From: Pyrrhoderma lamaoense | Lineage: Eukaryota > Basidiomycota > Agaricomycetes > Hymenochaetales > Hymenochaetaceae | Reading direction: 5' to 3' | Assembly (NCBI GenBank): GCA_002794735.1 | Contig: NBAZ01000016.1 | Location: forward strand, 372,001-436,000 | Length of the DNA stretch: 64,000 nucleotides | In this document: positions 24,604-34,414 of the stretch, one piece after another | Layout: each line of letters starts with the position of its first letter | Numbering within the stretch: the stretch's first letter is position 1 | The notes under the pieces: model-generated | Told to the model about the DNA's origin: nothing | Seen by the model: the letters and a program-made list of their open reading frames with translations, nothing else | Database searches by the model: none | Program-made: the position numbers and the translations under genes

Positions 24604-25402
24604 TTAGAGAGCTCTTCCAATATCCATCTCTGGTAATTGCGAGTTTATTCTAGACATTACCCGACTCTGTATTTTATCAAAGAACGTTTTCTCCAATCTA
24701 TGTCGAGCCTCTGCTTCTATCTTCTCATACAAGTGGTCAAATAAGATACAGAATAATCTCAGAGGCTCCATGTGTCCCTGTACGGGTCTGTTCCAGTAAG
24801 AACATGTGGCAACTGTCCATCAGTCTTCAAGAACGGACTTACCTCTGAATAAACTCAAGCCTTGAAGGGGGTGGTAGTGCCATCATTCTAGTCAAATAGT
24901 CTTGTCGGTACCAGTCCGACGTCAAGACGAGCCTGCAAGAATGTTCACATCAGCTAATCACGATGCGACAAGTATAGCTCCTCACTCGTGTAAGTATTTC
25001 CCCAGGTTTTCATATCCACAATCTGCTCCATAATCAAGGAGTGCATATTGCTGGACGCATTGGTTCGCAAAATCTTGTACTACAGGATGAAATTTATCTT
25101 CAAAATCTCTCTTGATAAGTCGCTTCAAATGCTTTATAAGTTTGCCAAAGTAAATCGTCCGCACTCGCTCGGAAATCCATTCCCTTATGCGCTTCCACAA
25201 ATGCTAAACAACGCTCAAAGTCTCCTAGAGGAATTTTGGCAAACTCAAACAGTTCCTCAGCTGATATCTTTACTTTTGCGGGTGTGATAGGAGAAGAAAC
25301 AGTGGGAGAATTGATTGACCTAGATTTCTCACTTATCCGTGTAGCCCTCAAAGCAGACTCGTTTGACAGTGAAAAGAGGGAAGGCCGAGTTGTATGAGCC
25401 AT
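24604..25402 (-). CDS. Conserved fungal protein of unknown function (RGS-like pattern not proven)
   Basis: Start MAHTTRPSLFSLSNESALRA at 25400-25402, stop at 24604-24606. Three exons: the first covers the Ser-rich N-terminus and a helical region (ISAEELFEFAKIPLGDFERC, ADDLLWQTYKAFEATYQERF), then EDKFHPVVQDFANQCVQQYA and YENLGKYLHE. A phase-2 intron leads to LVLTSDWYRQDYLTRMMALP, and a last exon ends QSRVMSRINSQLPEMDIGRAL. About 245 residues, mostly helical, with no signal peptide or membrane span. The frame changes once at the A4 run 25102-25105 (plus-strand view), between QERF and EDKF. The helical layout made me consider an RGS or other small regulatory fold, but I cannot support a specific family. 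Confidence 0.55.
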
Positions 25403-26070
25403 CCTGAAGGGACAAGAAGGCAGACAGACAGACAGACAAAGAGACAAGCAGAAGCAAGAAACCTAGGCCAAGTTAGATTCTTACTTTGTATAGACCAGTT
25501 CTATGAATATAGATGCCCAGATTCCCCGGTACACTAGAGCAAAGTAGCCATTTCGTCCGCCGCAAGATTAAAATGCAAAGTTACTAGTCGTTAGATGATC
25601 CAGTGCGTGAGCCACAAAAGGAATGAAGGAGGATGACGTTCGGTGAGTCTAGTGTTAATTAAGTCCGTATTACAGTACCTGTAAGGTGGATTATTACTCT
25701 CTTATCGCCACAGATTCAGAGAGAAAGGGAATCTCATGGAAAATATAGTCCATGGCTCCTACTTACGAAACAGAACCAGATAACTTCAGAACATAGAACT
25801 AAGAGAAGTGTGAGTAGAGTACGAAAAGATATTGTGGCGAGTGGCGAATTCCTAAATATTTATACTCATATATTAATAACAATTTCGAATAACCCCACAG
25901 TCGATCTTCCATTAAGCATATATTGATACACGGTGACGGATAACAAGCTGATATACAGTTTAATACATATATACATGCACATACAGTCAAAGCAAAAGAT
26001 AGCAATGGATCTAAGCAGAAAACCCCAAGAACAAGAAACGGTAGTAATTAGACCAGCTAAACAAAGATAC
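25403..26070. other. Intergenic region with a CAGA tract
   Basis: About 670 bases upstream of the unknown gene. It holds a CAGA microsatellite at 25421-25438, inside the probable 5' UTR, and otherwise AT-rich sequence with no gene. Confidence 0.4.
25421..25438. repeat. CAGA tetranucleotide microsatellite
   Basis: Four to five tandem copies of CAGA just upstream of the start of the 24.6 kb gene, probably in its 5' UTR. Confidence 0.85.
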
Positions 26071-27185
26071 CTATAACTTCAAACTACTTTCATCGTAGGG
26101 ATGAAGACGACACCAAACTTTATGCGCCTTCCAATCCTGCCGCTGATGAACATCACCACAATACCATGCACCTCTACACGCACCACACGTCTTTGAAGCC
26201 TCTTTCGGACAAAGTTCACAGGGCCGATCGTCTGCAACAGATTTCAGGAGACTCCTCAAAATCCGAAACTGGCCAGACATCTTCAAGTCGCCGCCATCGA
26301 CTATCCAATTATCAGTCTTCCCAAATTTTCTGATGATAATGCTCTGCGCCGACGGGGGTTCGTAAAGCCGCTTAGAGCGGATAAGTTGTCGAGCTTCATC
26401 AGAAAGAGGATGTGGAAGAAGGTACGCTTGTGAGTCGAACTGGAGCTTAAGAGGTGTTGGCTCCGGTTCTCTCCGTGCGTTTAGGAGTGAGCCGACGAAG
26501 AGGTCCTGGCATTCTTGTGCAGTGGTATACTGGCCAGCGAAGAATGGATGTTCTAACGTGATGACAATTCTCCGAGACAAGGAAGGGGACAAGGAACCAG
26601 AGTGATGTGTCAACTCAGGTTCTAGTTCCACATGCGTGATTCTACCGCTACCCTTATCGACTAAAACTGCACCAGAAGAGAGAAGACGTTCAGAATCCTC
26701 TATATGTAATGAGATGTGCCGAACCCGAGCGATCATCTCGAAGAAATTACGGAAGTCCCTGATCCAGCCCGCATGATTGAATTTCTCTGAGTCAGGGAAG
26801 GCATATGCGAAACCACGAAGGATGTGTGCCTCGAGTACACAGGGGCGTGCTCCAAGGCCTGTAAAGAAATTGACTTGCTCTTCAGGAAGGGATCAGTGTT
26901 ACCTGATCCTCCGGTGACCCAGTCGATCAAGGGGATAAAAGTGAGCATTGTCATGAAATTGGGGGAATGCGATAGGGTAGTGCGTTTCGTTGTCGGGGAA
27001 TGGAGAACAACCACCGTACATGACGCGACATGATCTGTGCAAGCACCCTTGCATAGGCTTTCTGGTGTAATTCGAGCGTAGTTGTATTGAGTAACGCGTA
27101 CATAATCTGTACGATGAACTAGGTTGTTACCAGTAAGGGTCGAGTTCCATCTACCAAGGGAAAGCGTAGATACTTCAAGGACCAT
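26071..27185 (-). CDS. N-terminal asparagine amidohydrolase-like domain fused to a MYND zinc finger
   Basis: Two exons joined by an intron at about 26856-26899, giving WVTGGSG|LGARPCVLEAH. The start ATG is 27183-27185 (MVLEVSTLSLGRW). About residues 45-105 match the pattern of NTAN1, the amidase that deamidates N-terminal Asn for the Arg/N-degron pathway: DHVASCTVVVLHSPTTKRTT and LSHSP, with Cys56 at the position of the NTAN1 catalytic Cys. LEAHILRGFAY corresponds to NTAN1 LEVHLVGGF. A later segment, AYLLPHPLSDEARQLI, also recalls NTAN1 (FWLHQDDKQIL). The last 40 residues form a MYND zinc finger: CELC..C..C..AWYCGDVHQRQDWKAHKVWC, a protein-protein interaction module. The NTAN1 link is by eye and is my inference; the MYND finger is clear. 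Confidence 0.72.
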
Positions 27186-27397
27186 GGCCAAAGTCAGACG
27201 GCAAGCTAGGGATGTTGACCTGAAGCTGTCCAGAATCCTCCGGGACCACTACACATTGACATGAGGAGGGGGCGTGTAAAGAATTGACTTTAGCTTATTG
27301 ACGCGATTTCCAAAAGTAAATACGTAGAGCCGATATTCATGAGTAAACGAGAGTATGAGACTACATTATCATCCTTAGATTAGAAGATAACAATATA

Positions 27398-28290
27398 TCA
27401 ATAGCCAAGTTCATCTATCCATTGGAAAACTACACGAGGTTTATCGAGAACTTCATCATCATTTGACCCGCTTTCATTGATTTTTGAGTAGTCTGCACCT
27501 TCAAGAACGAGCCGGCTACTTCTGAGTGTATTATTGGCCGAACACCGTTCTAAGACCAGAACCGGAAATTTAGGCTCAAATGAAAACTCAGGAAGAGGTA
27601 ATGGAAGACGATCTGTAAGGCCAGGCCATGTAGATAAACTCTCACAAGAGATTGGAGGAGAATCTAGAATTAACGCGGATACAGGGTACGAGGAAACATA
27701 AGTCTGCGCAATCAGGCAGCCAAGTTTCCCTGAATAGAGAATGGGAGGGAAAGGTGAATCGGTTGTAGTAATGAGTGATCTTAATCCTATGAAAAATTGG
27801 CAGATAAAATGTATATTTCAGTTTTGTTGCAATACGTCTGGTAGGGTTTGAGACTCACGAGAAGAGAAACGGTCCATGATCATCTTTGCTGACTCGTTTG
27901 GTTGCCGTTGGAGCGGGATATCAAATTGAAAACAAGAAAAACCTTGCTTCGTTGCTTTTGAACAAAGCTGTTCACTCATTCTTTGAAATATTTAGATTTT
28001 TTTATTTAAAACAATAACGAGCCTATATCGGGGCAACTCACGAAAGAAAACTCCCGCTATCATTTTCCAGTTGTGATGATCCGACAAACACCATAGGTGT
28101 GGGTGCAAGACGAGGTGCATCAGACACAGGAGTGTGTTCTATGATGACAGTCCCATCGGCTTCCATTCGCCTGTTTCTAGAGCTTAGCCATCTGGCATGA
28201 AAACTCCCAGCAAAAATGTATTCTTTTTCGAGAGGCGTGCTAACATTGGTATTGACTAAGTTGCGTAATTCTGATATGAGTCAGGAAACT
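27398..28290 (-). CDS. Alpha/beta-hydrolase-like protein, nucleophile motif degenerate (5' end unresolved)
   Basis: At least three exons. The first readable exon has LEKEYIFAGSFHARWLSSRN and VSDAPRLAPTPMVFVGS. The second has KQGFSCFQFDIPLQ, and the third has TTTDSPFPPILYSGKLGC, LIAQTYVSSYPVSALILDSP, KFPVLVLERCSAN, and ends VVFQWIDELGY (stop 27398-27400). The order strand - elbow - helix - strand (LYSGKLGCLIAQ...VSALILDSPP) fits the alpha/beta-hydrolase core. The elbow lacks the Gly-x-Ser-x-Gly serine, and no convincing catalytic His is seen near the end, so this may be a non-catalytic member. No start codon in frame is visible upstream. The 5' part overlaps, or lies within about 30 bases of, the divergent pyridoxamine-phosphate oxidase gene. 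Confidence 0.5.
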
Positions 28291-28319
28291 ATCGCGGGTT
28301 GAAGTCAAGAGTTGCATAT

Positions 28320-29151
28320 ATGTCGCGTCTTCGTCTTCTGCCACCACATTTCCCCGACGACCCGTTTATCATTACTCTCAGTCGTTTCGTAGACTCTACT
28401 CAATGGATGCCGTGCTGGAGCCAGATGGTGATAAAATCAAGGTGGTAACTCATAACCAATATAATGCCTCTGATGAATTAACACCCAAAAATATACTTCC
28501 GTCTCCACTTGACCAATTTCGTGTATGGTTCACCGAAGCACAAGAACATGTGAAGCAGCCGGAAGCAATGTCTGTATCTACTGCTACTTCAAATGGCATT
28601 CCTTCGTCGCGGTTCGTACTTCTTAAACAAGTAGACCGCACTGGATTCGTATTCTACACAAACTTTAACTCGCGCAAGTCTCGTGAAATTGTCGAGAATC
28701 CTTATGCAGCTATTGCGATATATTGGCATGAAATGCATCGTCAAGTACGCGTAGTCGGACGAGTAGAAAAAGTGAGCACTAAGGAGAGTGAAGAATATTT
28801 CAAGACTCGACCACTAGGCAGCCGTATAGGTGCTTGGGCAAGTCCACAGAGTAGTGTCATTGCGGAGGGAGAGCTTGCAGAGAAGTTCAAAGCGGCGGAA
28901 GAGCGATTTGGAGTACATGGGGACAAGGCGGATGCAGAAGTTCCTCTTCCAGAGTACTGGGGTGGTTGGCGAGTGATCCCAAAGTAATTATATGCTTTAT
29001 GAGAAAGTTTAAATATAGCTGAGATACTGACATTTAAATTTCAAGTGAAGTAGAGTTTTGGGCGGGCAGACCCTCAAGATTACATGATCGAATAGTTTAT
29101 ACCCGGTCATCAGATGATAGCGAATGGAAGATAGAACGTTTAGCACCTTAG
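28320..29151 (+). CDS. pdx3: Pyridoxamine/pyridoxine 5'-phosphate oxidase
   Basis: FMN-dependent enzyme that makes pyridoxal 5'-phosphate, the active form of vitamin B6. Conserved text: [97 protein letters not shown]. An intron at 28984-29045 interrupts this block. The last exon supplies the family's C-terminus [18 protein letters not shown] and ends WKIERLAP, so a stop read straight after VIPK would be wrong. Translation from ATG 28403 gives the catalytic core. An upstream ATG at 28320 ([10 protein letters not shown]), joined across a one-base break in the C4 run at 28352-28355, adds an Arg/Ser-rich leader ([18 protein letters not shown]) that looks like a mitochondrial presequence. Two products from two starts are possible. 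Confidence 0.9.
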
Positions 29152-29641
29152 CATTTCTTCGGTGATAAAGCTTACTTATAATGGATTGGTGTGTATAACT
29201 CATATGGATCTCGCCATAGATGTGCCCGCTTTGCACGTTGCTTTCGAGTTGAACAAAGGTTGGCGACCCTACACTTTCTACGAGCTAATAACTTATTTTT
29301 CATCAGACTACCAAAAAGATGTACATGTATAAGAAGAAAATAATAAAATGTAATACGAACTAAGGTTTCTGGCACTAAATGTCTCTAGTTTCCACTATCA
29401 AAGCTCGTAAATAAGTGGCTCGGGGCTTCTTATTAGTTAATATGTGTTATTAAAGTGGGAGCTCTGTCTCTGGCAGAAGCCAGGGTGAACAAACACCCGT
29501 TTGAATGATTAATTACAATATCTGAATGATTATTCATACGTTAATATCCTCCAAATTACAAAGCCCTTGTCGTAAACCTCCTCAACGCTCTCCCTCACTA
29601 TCTCACACACAATAGTTGGTGGTGATTGTCTGTTTCCTTCG

Positions 29642-30040
29642 TTAATTTCTTTCCTGTCTGTCCAATTTTTGCATGAGAGAAACGAGAGTCTCATCTTGTG
29701 GTAGGCTATGCAGGTCTTCTTCAAGATCTCTAATCTTATCTTTAATCCCAGGCTGTATATACTCTTCGAAGAAATACAACCAAGCTAGTTTCTCAGGACT
29801 TGATGCTAGGTTCTTTACGTAGTATTCTGCGAAACGTAAAGCGGATTTGAGAGCTTGAATCTGACAAAGTTTGACGTCCGCTTGGGACATCTCGACTAGG
29901 GAAGAACGAGTGGAAGAGTCTCTGATGATTCTGGAGTTGTGACGACGGGTGTTCAGTATGTCTCTAGGGTTGGTCTGGTTTGGGGATGGGGAGGTGTTGA
30001 CTGTTCGTTTTGTTATTCTTGCACGACTCGGTTCAGGCAT
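29642..30040 (-). CDS. Small predicted protein, helical C-terminus, unknown
   Basis: Intronless frame of 132 residues starting MPEPSRARITKRTVNTSPSP. The first 50 residues are basic and Ser/Asn-rich. The rest (SQADVKLCQIQALKSALRFA, EYYVKNLASSPEKLAWLYFF, IKDKIRDLEEDLHSLP) is strongly helical and looks like a real folded segment. An internal Met (MSQADVKL) could be an alternative start giving an 83-residue protein. No family recognised. It lies downstream of, and convergent with, the vitamin B6 gene. Confidence 0.45.
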   Translation of the reverse strand: MPEPSRARITKRTVNTSPSPNQTNPRDILNTRRHNSRIIRDSSTRSSLVEMSQADVKLCQIQALKSALRFAEYYVKNLASSPEKLAWLYFFEEYIQPGIKDKIRDLEEDLHSLPQDETLVSLMQKLDRQERN

Positions 30041-31773
30041 CCAGCTTTTTTTTAGCTATAGGATCCCTTTTGCTTACACTGATTTAGGACCTGGATTCCT
30101 CTTTCTTTCTGACTTTATGGTTTTTACTAAACTTATTCGTTCTGTCTGTCTGCCTGTCTGTCTGTCCGAGCTGACTGAGCTGACTATGGGGTGGGGAGTG
30201 GGTGATGATTCGCAAACTAGAAGGGGGAGGAGAGGTGCATTCTTTCCTCGCTACCTCCTGGTCCACCCTTTTCAATACAACTTTGCCTCCTTTGTTCCTT
30301 TTCCCTTGGGATCGGGCTATCTGTGGGAAGGAGGAGGTTCTAGATTTTCTTTCTTTTGCTCCTTTTTGAGTTCGTTGTTTCGAGTTCCCTCCCTCTGTCC
30401 TTTTTTTTCGTTTGAGATCGTGACTTGTGTGATAGTGAGGTGAGGTGGTGTGGTATAGTGTGAGAAAAAGGAAAACAGTCAGTCGGCCAGTCTCTCCTAT
30501 GAAGAAAGAAACAAAGTAACGACGAAAGAGCATTGAACGGGTGGTGGGAGGATCGTGATAACTTTGCTTCATATGCCAGATATATATATCTATAAGTTAT
30601 ATAATGCTGATTATTTGTCAGCGATAGATGACAATGACGATATCATATGAATGAATTTGTTAAATTTATAGGATTTCACTACATTGCCACTCCGTCATGC
30701 GTCACTGAATCTCATCACTTTTGACCGGTGTTTTCTGTTGAGTTTTGAATTTGAATCGTAAGGTGTGGCTTACATTATAATTATCATAACAGTAATCAAT
30801 AATCAATAATTCATGCGTCTATCCCGGGTGTACTCTGGATCTTCCAACATTTCCGAACTTTCAGGGTTTCAGGGTTCCAATATCCCTTATATCATGAATA
30901 TAGTTAAAATTGTAAGTATACATACTCCTAAACCCCTAACCTTCTTCATACCTCTATCTCTATCTCTACTTTCTCCTTTCTCTTTTCTCGTTTTAAACGC
31001 AGTACGAAGATGAAGATAGCAACAAGAAGGGATTAGAAAGAAGACGAATGGCTCAGATAGGCTGTGGACTAAATGACTATAGAATTGATAAGTTTCGTCT
31101 TGTCATTACATATACTATATAACATAACTCTCCTAGGTTAACTGGAGATTAGCGATTAGCAAACAGACGCAAAAAAGAAGTAGTTGTTCGGGATCTAGAG
31201 AATACAGAGATACAAAAACAAAGGAAGCAGGGAAAGGGGGAAGGTGAAGGTGTAGGTGTGTATGTATAAATGGGATTGTGTAAGTATGTAAGATCAGTAA
31301 AGAGTAAGGGGTAAGCTAAGTAAGTAAGGAAGAAGGAAGAGGAAAGAAGGAAAAGAAAGAAGAGGAGAGGTTCCACCCCTCTTTCTAGGTAAGTTGGATT
31401 TTACTACTGGTACAAAATTTTATACGGTGAGAGGATTTAAAGTCGAGTAGCAAGAATACGAAAGCAATTTGGAATGAAGTTATAGTTATTTGGAGTTGAT
31501 ACATGGCTTGTTGTGTATGGAAAGCAAGTAGGGATAGCAAAAGCGAGCAGGAGAGCGAGCAAGAGAGAGAGAGAAACAGACATTGGTTCATAAAGTTTGT
31601 TAGGTCGGGTTTAAGATAAAGAGTAACGTCAAAGTCATGAAAAGAATAGAGGAAGGTATCCCACGACGTTAAGAACGTAAAAAGTCAAAAGCAAAGTCAA
31701 AATCAAACGTAAAAAAAACTGGAGGAAACCCCCATCCACCATCCACCGTCCCACACACACACACACAAAAAGA
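30041..31773. other. 1.7 kb without a recognisable gene
   Basis: Purine/pyrimidine-biased low-complexity DNA, including a TCTG microsatellite at 30141-30166 and a CA run at 31751-31766. Open frames here are compositional (Ser/Phe or Lys/Arg-rich) and lack family signals. It probably contains the promoter of the small gene and the 3' UTR of the C2H2 gene. Confidence 0.4.
30141..30166. repeat. TCTG tetranucleotide microsatellite
   Basis: About six tandem TCTG units with one substitution (TGCC). On the opposite strand this is CAGA, the same unit as the tract at 25421-25438. Confidence 0.85.
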
Positions 31774-34414
31774 TCAAAACATATCCACCTTAATCTGCCT
31801 CAACGCACATCTCGCAAGCCTATTCTTCTCCTCAGCCCCCAAAGCCTTCCTCCTCTCCCAGTTCCTCACCATATCCTCATAATCCCTCACCTTCTTCTCG
31901 TATTCCTCCACGGACCGACAGAGAGACTGGCGAGGCTTTGATTTCGAGCACCGGCCTTCTGTTAGACGTTTTTTAAGGTGCCGGTGGCAGGCATCGCGTC
32001 GGGAGAATTGCATTGAGCACCCTGGCCAGGTTGTCCCGTCATTTTCTGTTTGGATTGGGAAGGAGGTGTTAGAAGACGGTTTGTGTGAAGATGGTAGTGG
32101 TAAGAGGGAATTAAAGCGGGGGGTGGAGGGAACAAATACACATAAATAACAAACAACATGATAGTAACAATAACAAAAAAAGAATAAAAAGAAAGTAAAA
32201 ACAAGAAAAAGATGAAAGATGAAAGATGAAAGATGAAAGATGAAAGGATGAAAGGGGAGACTCACGTATAACATCCTCACAATAAAACTTCTCCCTCGTC
32301 ACACAAGTCTTATAATGTCTATGCAAATCAGGTTTCCGCCCTGTGATCGTCTGACAACTATGACATGCCCATTTTGCAACTACCTTGTATCCCCCTCCGT
32401 TCGTGAGGTTGTTGCCGTTTCCATTTCCGTTTCCGTTGTCATTCCCGTTTTCATTTGAGGACCAGAATCGGTTTCGTACCACAACAAAACACGATACCCA
32501 AACTTGCAATAAGAATCAGGACTCGGATCTTTTGTAACTCTCACATATCCGTCTCCTCTTAACCCTGACACCAGCCCCTCCCCGCTATCCCCGCCATCTG
32601 CGGTGTTCTTGTACTTGATACCGTTCCTGATATTACTCGCTCTGTCTCTACTTGTCTTTGAGCTTGCGTAAGGGTGATAGTGGGAGTGAGGGTGGGATTT
32701 GAATGGGAAAGCTGAGGACGAGGATGAGGATGGATGTAAGACAGAATCAGGATAGATGGTATTGGTGGTAGTAGTAGTATTCAGACGATTGGAGAGTAAG
32801 AGTGGGAGTGTAGGGAGTGGGCTATTTGGAAACTCGGTTTTGACGAACAGGTTGTCCTTGCTGTCATAATTATTATTATTAGGGGGGAGGAGGAGCGGAG
32901 ACGAAGAGTACCGCGTTTATGTTTGTATGCGATACTAATCATATTTTCCTTTGACTCCGAGTCCGACTCCGGTTCCGGCAGGTAGAAATAGTAGTTGACT
33001 TCCCAAACGAAGGGCTCACTGGAGGTAAATGGGGTAAGAACATGGAATCCGGGATGGGGAAGGAGAATGGAGGTGGGAATTGACGTTCTGACGCCTTCAA
33101 CACCAAACTCGAATTCGGAGTCGGGTCGAGGTAGGTGTCGGTGAAGGGGAAGGGTACACGAACTCTGATGATGATAAAAACGAGGACGATGTAGAAGTAG
33201 TAGACGGCTGTTGGTGTCGTTGTTGTTGGTTTGGGTTCAGGTCTAGGTTTAGATCAAGCGTGTTGTTGTTGTTGTTGTACAGTGATTTTTGACGGTTATA
33301 CGTTAACGATGATGTCCCCGTACTCGTCCCTGCTGCTACCGATCCCGTCGACCCATCCGTTTGCCATATAGGCTCACCTAAGAGTAGACTCGACCCCGAC
33401 CCCAATCCTGATTTTTCACCCGAATTCGAAACGAGAGCACCGTTGTCGAATATTGGGAGATCAGAAAATAGGTTCATTCCCATGTCTATGTCCATACCCA
33501 TATTCATACCCATGTTCATATTCGTATCCATGTTCATATTCAGACCCATACCCATACTCATGCCCATTTCTTCCGGACCATACGAGAACGAGGAGATGAG
33601 GGAGTCGTCCATGAATGATAACGTCGGAGGAGGGGGCATCGTATCAGCTATAGGAAGAATCGGAGGTGGTGGAGGTGGTGGTAGGGACGACGACGACTTA
33701 GACATCTTGGTGTTTGAGAGACCGAGTGCGTTCTTTTTATTGTTGTTATAACTGTACCGAGGTTTTTTTGAAAGAGGGGTAATGGGGAAAGTGAGCGAAG
33801 GGTTGTGTTGAGAGGTGTCACGGGTACGGAATGGGTTACGGGTGGTAGTGGTAGACAAAAAGGTGAATCTGAATCTGAAGGTTGAGGTTGGATTGGTGTG
33901 TAGGGCGAGCATAGCTCGGATTGGACAAAGTAAGCTTTGTTATCGAGAAAAGAGGTATCGGTACAAGTAGTTGGTTGCTAGAAAGGTTAAGAGTATAATT
34001 GGTGAGTCTTCAGGATGAATAGAACGGAAAAATTGGGTATTTTAATTTTTGGTTTTTTTTTATTCACCTTGGATCGTGATGAGGAGGATGCATTGAGAAG
34101 AAGGGGCTGTCCTCTCCCAAGTTTAAGTTCAAGCCTTGTTGCATTCCAAACGTAGCAGAGTGTTGTTGTTGAAGGTGCTCAGAGGATGATGCATCTCCGC
34201 AGGGAGAATCAATAGGAGAGCAGAGAGAAGATGACTTTGAGTTGAAGTTGTGCTTGGAGGAGTGTGGATAGTATTGTAGCAGGAACTGATCAGCTGCGTC
34301 TGTTGCAGATTGAGGCATACCGTTCATAGAGCTGTCGAGCTGAGGAAAAGAAGAAGTAGGAGTGGGAGTAGGAGTAGTTGCTGTAGTTGATGTTGTTGTA
34401 GTTGAAGTATCCAT
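31774..34414 (-). CDS. C2H2-type zinc-finger transcription factor with long low-complexity N-terminus
   Basis: Start MDTSTTTTSTTATTPTP at 34412-34414. The N-terminal two thirds are compositionally extreme: Thr/Pro/Ser tracts, Gln and His runs, a Met/Gly/Asn tract at about 33477-33560, poly-Asn, and Pro runs. The C-terminal region is conserved: KWACHSCQTITGRKPDLHRH, then EKFYCEDV. An intron containing a heptanucleotide repeat follows, and the next exon reads TTWPGCSMQFSRRDACHRHL with a basic stretch and a predicted coiled helix (YEKKVRDYEDMVRNWERRKA) to the end. Two zinc-finger-like Cys/His units therefore straddle the intron. Frame breaks of the one-base-missing kind occur near 33125, 33000, 32875 and 32470. 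The restored frame gives text such as NNNNYDSKDNLFVKTEF. Probably nuclear; target genes unknown. Confidence 0.7.
32211..32254. repeat. GATGAAA heptanucleotide tandem repeat in an intron
   Basis: Five direct copies of GATGAAA plus a degenerate sixth, lying inside the intron of the C2H2 gene between the EDV and NDGTTWPGC exons. Length variation between strains is likely. Confidence 0.9.

Noticed and set aside
30041..31773. Several 60-165 codon frames in the low-complexity gap
   Set aside because: Their residues follow the local purine/pyrimidine bias, they occur on both strands at once, and none has a motif or plausible splice pattern.
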